Shown piece after piece: positions 7,565 through 13,275 of a stretch of DNA of 13,275 nt. The stretch spans positions 1 to 13,275 of the forward strand of contig JAQBUS010000013.1 of the NCBI GenBank assembly GCA_027623875.1, read 5' to 3'. The DNA is from Pseudomonadota bacterium (lineage in GTDB: Bacteria > Pseudomonadota > Alphaproteobacteria > Rhodobacterales > Rhodobacteraceae). How positions within the stretch are numbered: position 1 is the first letter of the stretch; every line of letters starts with the position of its first letter. The notes below the pieces were generated by a model that did no database searches, was not told where the DNA came from, and saw only the letters and a list, made by a program, of their open reading frames with translations. A program made the translations under genes and the position numbers.

Positions 7565-7636
7565 TAATAAAAGTCTCCGAATTTCTTATCTAAAAACTTA
7601 TATCGATTTTAGTTTATTATGCTTTGAGAGGTTTAT

Positions 7637-8119
7637 CTAAAGATTGTTCTGAAATTCTCTAATAACTTCTGTATATACCTGACGCTTGAATGGAACGATA
7701 TTATCTAAAAGTTGATCAATTTCCATCCAGCACCAGTTAGAAAACTCTTGATGGGTTTTTCGGATATTTATGTCTACATCCAGACCGTTAAATCTATATA
7801 AAAACCATTTCTGTTTCTGACCTCGGTATTGCCCACCCCATAATTTTGGAATCATCTCTGGAGGTAAATCATAAGAAACCCATGACTTACCTACGGCAAT
7901 TAAACTAACTTTCTCTTCTGTTATTCCAGTTTCTTCTGAGAGCTCTCGCAGAGAAGCATCACTTTCAGATTCGCCCTCATCTACTCCGCCCTGAGGCATT
8001 TGCCATGCGGTTGAGCTATGATCAATTCTTTGTCCGACAAATACCTTCTTGTCTTTATTGACAACCATTATCCCCACACATTTTCTATAGGGTAATGTTT
8101 CATGATGGTTAAAAGACAT
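7637..8119 (-). CDS. rppH: RNA 5'-pyrophosphohydrolase (Nudix)
   Basis: Nudix hydrolase that removes pyrophosphate from 5'-triphosphate mRNA ends and so triggers RNase E-dependent decay; family members also cleave diadenosine polyphosphates (the IalA/NudH label). Length is 160 residues. The N-terminal YRKCVGIMVVN (11-21) matches the RppH YR.(C/N)VG(I/A) start. WQMPQGGVDEGE (39-50) leads into a complete Nudix box at 44-66, with Glu50, Arg58-Glu59 and Glu62-Glu63 as metal and catalytic residues. The late FKRQVY motif (144-149) is also characteristic. An AAGGGT lies about 9 nt before the ATG at 8119. It follows ctpA by 29 bp on the same strand, so co-transcription is likely. Confidence 0.95.
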   Translation of the reverse strand: MSFNHHETLPYRKCVGIMVVNKDKKVFVGQRIDHSSTAWQMPQGGVDEGESESDASLRELSEETGITEEKVSLIAVGKSWVSYDLPPEMIPKLWGGQYRGQKQKWFLYRFNGLDVDINIRKTHQEFSNWCWMEIDQLLDNIVPFKRQVYTEVIREFQNNL

Positions 8120-8148
8120 TTAGTCTTACCCTTACTCCAATTAAAGTG

Positions 8149-9492
8149 CTACTTTTTATTAAGAGATAGTGCACTAAGTCCTTTTAGAATATCTAACGCG
8201 TAGGCAAGCTGGTAGTCTTTTTCTCTTAGCTCAGCGGCTTTTTCAGCTTTCGTATTTTCTTCTTCAAGTAATTCTCTTTGATCATTAGTGATCGAGTCGT
8301 TATCAAGGGACCCTCTTAAATTGGCTTCCGAACGATTTGGCCTTTCTTCTTCTACGACCACTCCAGGCGGTTTGCGAACAGGTTGTTTGACTATGATATC
8401 AGGTGAAACCCCTAGACCTTGTATGGATCTCCCAGACGGGGTGTAATATCTTGAAGTAGTTAGGCGCATTGCTCCGTCGCCGCGAACTGGCATGATGGTT
8501 TGAACAGAACCTTTTCCAAAACTTCTTTGGCCTACTATTACAGCTCTCTTATGATCTTGTAGTGCCCCCGCGACGATTTCTGATGCTGATGCAGAGCCAT
8601 TGTTTATCAAGACGACTATTGGTTTTCCTTTTGAAAGATCACCTGAGCTTGCGTTGAATCTTTTGCTGTCATTTGGATTTCTTCCACGAGTTGATACAAT
8701 TTCTCCCTTTTCTAAAAAAGCATCTGAAACAGCAATTGCCTCACTTAAAAGACCACCGGGGTTATTCCGGAGATCTAGAACTATTCCATTAATATTTTTC
8801 AATCCCCCTGCAGCATCGATTTGCTTGCGTAATCCATCCCTTAAATTGGGAGATGTTTGTTTGTTAAATGCAGAAATTCTAAGAACGACACTGTCACCCT
8901 CACGTCTGGATTTAACAGCCGTAAGCTTGATTACATCCCGAATTATTGAGACATCAAATGGATCATCAATTCCTTCTCGAACTACAGTTATAATGATTTC
9001 AGCCCCAACAGGCCCCCTCATTATATCAACTGCTTGGTCGAGAGTTAATCCCAGAAGGGTTTTCCCATCAACAGCAGTAATAAAATCTCCAGCTTGTATT
9101 CCCGCATCGTATGCTGGTGTATCATCCATGGGAGTGATAACTTTAACAAAGCCATCCTCCTGAGTAACTTCTATGCCTAAGCCTCCAAATTCACCACTAG
9201 TTTGAGTGCGCATATCTTCAAAGTCGTCTGGAGGGAGGTACGAAGAGTGAGGGTCTAAAGAGCTGAGCATCCCGTTTACGGCTGCTTCAACTAGATCAGA
9301 AGCCGAAACTTCTTCAACATACTCTGACCGGATACGTTCAAAAATATCACCAAAAAGATCAAGTTGTTCGTATATCGAAGTTTTTGTTTCTTTTTCTTTA
9401 GCAACAAGAGGGTTAATGCCTTCAGAAAAAAACACCAGCCCAACCGTTAAGCCTATAACCGCCATAAATAAGAGATTTTTAATTTTCAACAT
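8149..9492 (-). CDS. ctpA: Carboxy-terminal processing protease, S41A family
   Basis: Periplasmic serine protease that trims or degrades envelope proteins. Counting from the ATG at 9492-9490, the protein has 447 residues. A basic N-terminus and hydrophobic stretch (about 6-23) form a signal peptide or anchor. A PDZ domain follows (about 102-185, GGLGIEV to the GDFITAVDGK loop), then the S41 core. The catalytic pair is Ser302 (NNGSASASE) and Lys327 (SFGKGSVQ), with the correct spacing of 25 residues. VLDLRNNPGGLL (238-249) is also diagnostic. A Glu/Lys-rich tail at 380-425 is likely coiled or disordered. The frame also opens at TTG (9504) and GTG (9501); I prefer the ATG because GGTGGG precedes it and the signal peptide then starts normally. 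A 154-bp gap separates it from upstream gpmI; rppH follows closely. Confidence 0.94.
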   Translation of the reverse strand: MLKIKNLLFMAVIGLTVGLVFFSEGINPLVAKEKETKTSIYEQLDLFGDIFERIRSEYVEEVSASDLVEAAVNGMLSSLDPHSSYLPPDDFEDMRTQTSGEFGGLGIEVTQEDGFVKVITPMDDTPAYDAGIQAGDFITAVDGKTLLGLTLDQAVDIMRGPVGAEIIITVVREGIDDPFDVSIIRDVIKLTAVKSRREGDSVVLRISAFNKQTSPNLRDGLRKQIDAAGGLKNINGIVLDLRNNPGGLLSEAIAVSDAFLEKGEIVSTRGRNPNDSKRFNASSGDLSKGKPIVVLINNGSASASEIVAGALQDHKRAVIVGQRSFGKGSVQTIMPVRGDGAMRLTTSRYYTPSGRSIQGLGVSPDIIVKQPVRKPPGVVVEEERPNRSEANLRGSLDNDSITNDQRELLEEENTKAEKAAELREKDYQLAYALDILKGLSALSLNKK

Positions 9493-9646
9493 AATACCCA
9501 CCAATATAACAATTAAAACTTTATAATTTTTTTCAGGCTTTTATCTGATTCTTTACGACAAGAGCCTTTAAACAACCATATTCAAGAATATTCATAATCA
9601 ATATCAATATTTTTTGTTAAATTATAGAGGGGTTTAAAGAAAAAGT

Positions 9647-11179
9647 TTAGGGCTTACCTATAAAGCCGCTGATAAGAGATTTCCCAGTCATTTCTAGGGG
9701 CTTTTTTAATTGCATTAACTCTAAAATTGTTGGTGCTACATCTGCTAGTCTGCCGTCTTGAATTTCTACGCTATTTCCAGCACCAAAAAGACAAATAGGA
9801 ACTAAATTAAGTGTGTGAGAGGTATGGGGATTTCCTGTTTTAAGATTAGTCATTTCTTCGCAATTTCCGTGATCTGCTATTAATAACAGGGTTGCCTCCT
9901 TACTTGTGACTTTTTTCAAAATTTTGTTGAGCTCTAAGTCCACTGTTTCGCATGCCTTTATAGCCGCTTTTAGGTTTCCAGTATGTCCAACCATATCCGG
10001 GTTGGCGTAATTTGCTACAATTAGGCTATAATTAAGATCCATCGCCTCTAAAATTTTGTTTGTGATGGGTTCTGCTGACATTTCGGGGACTGTGTCGTAT
10101 GAGAGTACTTTTGGGCTATTAAACATTTGGCGATCTTCGTTATCTTCAGCAAGCTCTTTGCCTCCATTTAAAAAAAAAGTTACATGAGCATATTTCTCTG
10201 TCTCAGCTATACGCAATTGTTTTAATCCATGTTTTGCGACCCATGATCCTAAAGTGTTTTCTAGTTTTTCTTTACTAAATATGTGGGCCATGAAGGTCGA
10301 GTGGTTCTCTGAGTAATCAGTCATTCCCAGAATAGGACCAAGAACGGGTTTATGGGTATAGTTAAATTTATCAAAATTAGGATTTGCAATTGCATCGGTA
10401 AGTTGGCGAGCCCGATCGGCTCGGAAATTTAGAATAAAAACACCATCTCCTGATTTGAGTCCTTCGTAGTCATTTATAATAATTGGTTTAATAAACTCGT
10501 CAGCTTCCTCATTATCGTATGCAGCGTTTAAACCTTCCCTTAGAGTGATAGCAGAGTTTCCTAGTCCAAATATTATAGCGTCAATTGCCTCCTTAGTTCT
10601 ATCCCACCGATTATCCCGATCCATAGCAAAAAATCGACCCATGCATGTTCCAATTGATATTCCTTTTTTTAAGTTAGAAAGTTCTGAAACGTATGAGAGA
10701 ACTGATTTTGGGGCAACATCCCGTCCGTCAGTAATTAAGTGAAGAATTACTGGAACTTCACAAGTCGCAATATAGTTCATAACTGATAGTAAATGGTTTA
10801 TATGACCGTGAACCCCTCCGTCTGAAATAACTCCGATTAAGTGGGCAGTACCTTTATTGGTTTGTAACTCACTAATGAAATTCTTAAAGCTTGAGTTTTG
10901 AAATAAGCTATTGTCCAGAATGGCTTGGTCTATTTTGCCAAGATCCATTGAAACAACTCGACCTGCACCTATATTGGTATGTCCGACCTCTGAGTTTCCC
11001 ATCTGACCTATCGGCAGACCAACATCTGGGCCGTGCGTTATTAATTTTGCATTTGGGCATTTAGACATAAGATAATCTAGGGTTGGTGTGTTTGCTAGAA
11101 GTGGTGCGTTTCCTGTCCGTTCGCTGGATAAGCCCCAGCCATCTAAGATACAAAGAATAAGTGGCTTTTGAGGAATCAT
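9647..11179 (-). CDS. gpmI: 2,3-bisphosphoglycerate-independent phosphoglycerate mutase
   Basis: Cytoplasmic enzyme of glycolysis and gluconeogenesis that interconverts 3- and 2-phosphoglycerate using two Mn2+ ions and a phosphoserine intermediate. At 510 residues it matches the family (about 505-515). Asp13 (LDGWG) is a metal ligand and Ser63 in GQMGNSEVGHTNIGAGR is the phosphorylated serine. Substrate and metal motifs follow in order: SDGGVHGH, TDGRD, NFRADRARQLT, DMVGHTGN and LIADHGNCEEM, with NPHTSHT near the C-terminus. It belongs to the alkaline phosphatase superfamily and is unrelated to dPGM. An AAAGGA Shine-Dalgarno lies about 11 nt before the ATG at 11179. It follows rlmH by 31 bp, indicating one transcript. 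Confidence 0.97.
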   Translation of the reverse strand: MIPQKPLILCILDGWGLSSERTGNAPLLANTPTLDYLMSKCPNAKLITHGPDVGLPIGQMGNSEVGHTNIGAGRVVSMDLGKIDQAILDNSLFQNSSFKNFISELQTNKGTAHLIGVISDGGVHGHINHLLSVMNYIATCEVPVILHLITDGRDVAPKSVLSYVSELSNLKKGISIGTCMGRFFAMDRDNRWDRTKEAIDAIIFGLGNSAITLREGLNAAYDNEEADEFIKPIIINDYEGLKSGDGVFILNFRADRARQLTDAIANPNFDKFNYTHKPVLGPILGMTDYSENHSTFMAHIFSKEKLENTLGSWVAKHGLKQLRIAETEKYAHVTFFLNGGKELAEDNEDRQMFNSPKVLSYDTVPEMSAEPITNKILEAMDLNYSLIVANYANPDMVGHTGNLKAAIKACETVDLELNKILKKVTSKEATLLLIADHGNCEEMTNLKTGNPHTSHTLNLVPICLFGAGNSVEIQDGRLADVAPTILELMQLKKPLEMTGKSLISGFIGKP

Positions 11180-11210
11180 TAAATAATTTGTCCTTTAAGT
11201 ATATGTGGCA

Positions 11211-11678
11211 CTATATTCTATGGTAGGGTGAACCAGATAAAATGGTTGCAGCGCGGTAAAGTTGCTCAGCCAGCATTACCCTTATTAGGAGATGAGGCCA
11301 AACAAATTTTCCAAATGAAATTGAACAATTAGCTTCATTCTTTAATTCTGATAACCCTGAAGCACCACCAATAATTAATGAAATAGAAGGTTTTCCTTGG
11401 TCGCGCCATTCTGCCAACCTGTTAGCAAAATCTATTGACGTCATCTCGTGGCCTTTTTCATCGAGAGTGCAGGTTAGACTACCTGTCGGAATTAAGTTCT
11501 TTAGTAGCCGTCCTTCAGAAGTTGGCCCACCGCTTTTTTTATCTTCTGTTTCTAAGGTCTTAACCGGCCCTAGCCCAAAATTGGAACCGATACGGTTAAA
11601 TCTCTCTAGGTAGTTATTTGCTAATTTGGCCTCGGGGATATCCCGCATACGACCTATGGCACAAATCTGAATTTTCAT
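11211..11678 (-). CDS. rlmH: 23S rRNA (pseudouridine-1915-N3)-methyltransferase
   Basis: SPOUT-class methyltransferase that methylates pseudouridine 1915 in helix 69 of 23S rRNA on the assembled 70S ribosome, using SAM. Its 155 residues match the family. IGGASGL (103-109) is the SAM-binding glycine-rich segment of the trefoil knot. The C-terminal signature WPHLLIRVMLAEQLYRA (127-143) ending in SPYHRI is almost invariant in RlmH. The N-terminus MKIQICAIGRMRD is also standard. Its ATG directly follows the rsfS stop (TAA-ATG, no spacer), so translation is probably coupled; the two genes are linked in very many bacteria. Confidence 0.97.
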   Translation of the reverse strand: MKIQICAIGRMRDIPEAKLANNYLERFNRIGSNFGLGPVKTLETEDKKSGGPTSEGRLLKNLIPTGSLTCTLDEKGHEMTSIDFANRLAEWRDQGKPSISLIIGGASGLSELKNEANCSISFGKFVWPHLLIRVMLAEQLYRAATILSGSPYHRI

Positions 11679-12062
11679 TTAATCGCTGGTTAAATTTTCG
11701 TCTGTTGACCACATTTTTTCAAGTTGATAAAAGTCTCTGACCTCAGGTCTGAATATGTGAACAATCACATCTCCTGCATCTAGCAAAACCCAGTCCCCAA
11801 GAGACTTTCCTTCAATTTTTGAAATATGACCAAACTGGTTTTTAATTATATCTGAAATCTTGTCTGCTAACGCAGTAACTTGCCGAGACGAACGCCCAGA
11901 GCATATAATCATATAATCAGCAATTTCAGTTCGACCACGAAGGTCTATTTCTATGATGTCTTCGGCTTTTTCATTCTCAAGAGAATTTATTACTAATTTT
12001 CTAAGCTCGTCACTTGCAGAAAGTTTTTTTACTTTAACAGCTTTAGTTTTTTTTTGGGTCAC
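11679..12062 (-). CDS. rsfS: Ribosome silencing factor RsfS
   Basis: RsfS/Iojap (DUF143) protein that binds L14 on the 50S subunit and blocks joining with 30S during starvation. Length is 127 residues from the GTG at 12062. The conserved core runs from about 34 to 118: DLRGRTEIADYMIICSGRSS (40-59), EGKSLGDW (84-91) and the hallmark WVLLDAGDVIVHIFRPEVRD (91-110) with FYQLEKMW. The N-terminus is Lys-rich. The start is uncertain: no Shine-Dalgarno precedes the GTG and no in-frame ATG exists upstream before a stop, while a strong AAGGGAG (12104-12110) sits 8 nt before an in-frame CTG (12095), which would add 11 residues. It is first gene of the minus-strand series; nadD, a frequent upstream partner, is absent. 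Confidence 0.94.
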   Translation of the reverse strand: MTQKKTKAVKVKKLSASDELRKLVINSLENEKAEDIIEIDLRGRTEIADYMIICSGRSSRQVTALADKISDIIKNQFGHISKIEGKSLGDWVLLDAGDVIVHIFRPEVRDFYQLEKMWSTDENLTSD

Positions 12063-12103
12063 TATTTTTTCAGCGACATGTAAATGTTGAGACAGATCCC
12101 AAA

Positions 12104-12110
12104 CTCCCTT
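12104..12110 (-). promoter_or_regulatory. Shine-Dalgarno AAGGGAG upstream of rsfS
   Basis: This is the strongest ribosome binding site near rsfS. It is 8 nt from an in-frame CTG (12095-12093) but 41 nt from the GTG at 12062, so it decides the start question in favour of the CTG or of an unusual arrangement. A five-codon frame MSLKK (12079-12062) overlaps the GTG through TAGTG; it is 24 nt from this site, too far for normal initiation. Confidence 0.45.
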
Positions 12111-12143
12111 TTAATAAGTGATAGAAAAAATTAAATTAATTGT

Positions 12144-12172
12144 ACTATAATATATAAGTGTAGCAGTTTCAA
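12144..12172 (-). promoter_or_regulatory. Sigma70-like promoter for the rsfS-rlmH-gpmI series
   Basis: On the minus strand, TTGAAA (12172-12167) and TATAGT (12149-12144) are separated by exactly 17 bp. Transcription would begin near 12137, about 27 nt before the AAGGGAG ribosome binding site. This is the best promoter match seen in the window. Adjacent AT-rich sequence offers alternative -10 hexamers. Confidence 0.5.
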
Positions 12173-12379
12173 AAATCAATCTCAATGATGATATCTACCC
12201 GAATATAAAAGGGAGAATGGTAGGAACAGTAATAATTTGTTCAAATGTTTTTACCAAAACTAATTTGTAAAAACGTATTAATTTTATGTGTTATCCAAAT
12301 TTGGTTACTGCGACTTTTTGTTCTTATTAGGTTTTTAAGTAGGCAAAAGCAAAAAAATAGGTTTAGTCCATGGTATCGT

Positions 12380-12418
12380 ATATAGCTTTAAAACATGTTT
12401 GTTAACTTGAAGCTATAT
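12380..12418. promoter_or_regulatory. Inverted repeat upstream of hemA (12-bp stem, 15-nt loop)
   Basis: ATAGCTTTAA-type arm 12380-12391 pairs with 12407-12418 in twelve pairs including one G-U, leaving a 15-nt loop. It ends 35 nt before the hemA ATG. It may be a regulator site with two half-sites, or a leader hairpin controlling hemA translation. No T-run follows, so a terminator is unlikely. The function is inferred from position. Confidence 0.35.
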
Positions 12419-12453
12419 TGAGTAATGTAAACTGTGGCTTTGTGAGTAAATAG

Positions 12454-13275
12454 ATGGATTTTGACAAACTTTTTAACGAGCAGTTAGAAGACTTAAAAAC
12501 TGAAGGAAATTATAGAATTTTTGCTAATTTAGAGCGAAATTGTGGTAAGTTTCCAAAAGCGATTAACCATTCCAGTGGTGCAGATGAGGTAACCGTGTGG
12601 TGTTCTAATGATTATTTAGGAATGGGACAGCACCCCCTTTTAATTAAGGCGATGAAAGATGCTGTAGACAAATGTGGTACAGGGGCAGGCGGTACTAGAA
12701 ATATTTCGGGCACCAATTATGCACATACATTGTTGGAGGCCGAGTTGGCGGATTTGCATGGAAAAGAAGCAGCTCTCTTATTTACTTCCGGTTATGTTTC
12801 AAACCTAGCTGCTCTCAGCACGTTAGGCTCCCGCTTAAAAGATGTGGTAATTCTGAGTGACGAGGCTAATCATGCATCTATGATTGAAGGGATTAGACAC
12901 TCTCGGGCAAAAAAAATTATTTGGAAACATAATGACGTTCATGATTTAGAAGCTAAACTTTCAGCACTTTCATCTAGCAGTATAAAAATTATAGCGTTTG
13001 AATCAGTATATTCTATGGATGGAGACATTTCTCCCATAAAGGATATTGTTGAAGTTGCAGAAAAGTACGGTGCTCTTACATATTTAGACGAAGTTCATGC
13101 TGTTGGGCTTTATGGGCCAAGGGGTGGAGGTATCTCTGAATCTATTGGTATAGCAGATAGGATTACAATAATAGAAGGTACTTTAGGAAAGGCCTACGGA
13201 GTAGTGGGAGGGTATATTAGCGGCTCTCGGGCATTATGTGATTTTATTAGATCATTTGCTTCAGGGTTTATTTTT
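12454..13275 (+). CDS. hemA: 5-aminolevulinate synthase (5' part; runs off right edge)
   Basis: PLP-dependent enzyme that condenses glycine and succinyl-CoA to 5-aminolevulinate, the first step of heme synthesis by the C4 route used in Alphaproteobacteria. The 274 codons in the window are about two thirds of the usual 400-residue protein. Arg21 (NYRIF) matches the substrate-binding arginine of the Rhodobacter enzyme. WCSNDYLGMGQHP (49-61), GGTRNISGT (79-87), LDEVHAVGLYGPRGGG (211-226) and the Schiff-base lysine Lys246 in EGTLGKAYG (241-249) are all present. TLGKA and the GGTRNISGT glycine-pocket sequence separate it from the related KBL and BioF enzymes. The ribosome binding site is weak (GTGAG, about 8-12 nt upstream). 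It is divergent from rsfS and is preceded by an inverted repeat that may regulate it. Confidence 0.96.
   Translation, partial: MDFDKLFNEQLEDLKTEGNYRIFANLERNCGKFPKAINHSSGADEVTVWCSNDYLGMGQHPLLIKAMKDAVDKCGTGAGGTRNISGTNYAHTLLEAELADLHGKEAALLFTSGYVSNLAALSTLGSRLKDVVILSDEANHASMIEGIRHSRAKKIIWKHNDVHDLEAKLSALSSSSIKIIAFESVYSMDGDISPIKDIVEVAEKYGALTYLDEVHAVGLYGPRGGGISESIGIADRITIIEGTLGKAYGVVGGYISGSRALCDFIRSFASGFIF

Larger units (their letters stand above)
12063..12453. other. Divergent intergenic region between rsfS and hemA
   Basis: This 391-bp AT-rich spacer holds the promoters of both divergent units. It contains a good minus-strand sigma70-like promoter (12144-12172), the rsfS-side Shine-Dalgarno (12104-12110) and an inverted repeat near hemA (12380-12418). 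A small CCAAATTTGG palindrome (12295-12304) is also present. Ten-base inverted copies CTCCCTTTTA (12104-12113) and TAAAAGGGAG (12206-12215) flank the rsfS promoter. A 17-codon plus-strand frame at about 12217 has poor ribosome-binding spacing and no similarity, so it is not called. No clear hemA -35/-10 pair was found. Confidence 0.5.

Noticed and set aside
8600..9163. 187-codon plus-strand frame opposite ctpA
   Set aside because: It is the antisense shadow of the S41 protease, which has PDZ and catalytic motifs in the same interval.
9537..9575. AGGCTTTT...AAGAGCCT inverted repeat between gpmI and ctpA, considered as a gpmI terminator
   Set aside because: On the transcribed minus strand it is followed by an A-run, not a U-run, and the loop is long.
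1..13275. CRISPR arrays, insertion sequences, tRNA genes, toxin-antitoxin or defence cassettes
   Set aside because: I looked for regularly spaced repeats, transposase motifs, cloverleaf sequence and paired small genes and saw none. The ordered gene content is metabolic and housekeeping.

Overview
The window looks like part of a low-GC, free-living alphaproteobacterium, probably marine. The lineage markers are a C4-pathway 5-aminolevulinate synthase (hemA), a bacterial NDUFA9-type complex I protein next to uppP, and a same-strand rsfS-rlmH-gpmI-ctpA-rppH series. All three are arrangements typical of Alphaproteobacteria. The genus cannot be named from sequence alone, and statements on base composition rest on hand counts of a few lines.

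The left part (1 to about 5.7 kb) holds metabolic genes in single transcription units with long spacers. They are a 5'-partial pyruvate-aldolase-superfamily gene (DHDPS/NAL fold, minus strand), glycerol kinase glpK (plus), a histidinol-dehydrogenase-family oxidoreductase resembling sulfopropanediol 3-dehydrogenase HpsN rather than the biosynthetic HisD (plus), and an M20D amidohydrolase (minus). No transporter, regulator or partner enzyme lies between them, so they read as separate accessory catabolic genes and not as one pathway. The M20 gene has visibly higher GC than its neighbours.

The right part (about 5.7 kb to the end) is housekeeping. The NDUFA9-like gene (plus) converges on a long minus-strand run. 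In transcription order this run is rsfS (ribosome silencing), rlmH (23S rRNA pseudouridine-1915 methylation), gpmI (glycolysis), ctpA (periplasmic S41 protease), rppH (mRNA 5' pyrophosphate removal) and uppP (undecaprenyl-PP recycling). A good sigma70-like promoter sits upstream of rsfS. The envC-type gene often found between gpmI and ctpA is absent. A divergent spacer of about 390 bp separates rsfS from hemA, which runs off the right edge.

I see no CRISPR array, insertion sequence, tRNA or rRNA gene, toxin-antitoxin pair, phage gene or defence cassette. I found no convincing undescribed multi-gene system. The signals most worth checking are non-coding: a perfect 28-bp palindrome between the divergent M20 and NDUFA9-like genes, a perfect 16-bp palindrome upstream of the aldolase gene, and a 12-bp-stem inverted repeat just upstream of hemA. 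The rsfS start is also odd: the only good Shine-Dalgarno points to a CTG codon. Two protein-level questions remain, namely the substrates of the HpsN-like enzyme and of the aldolase lacking the DHDPS arginine.
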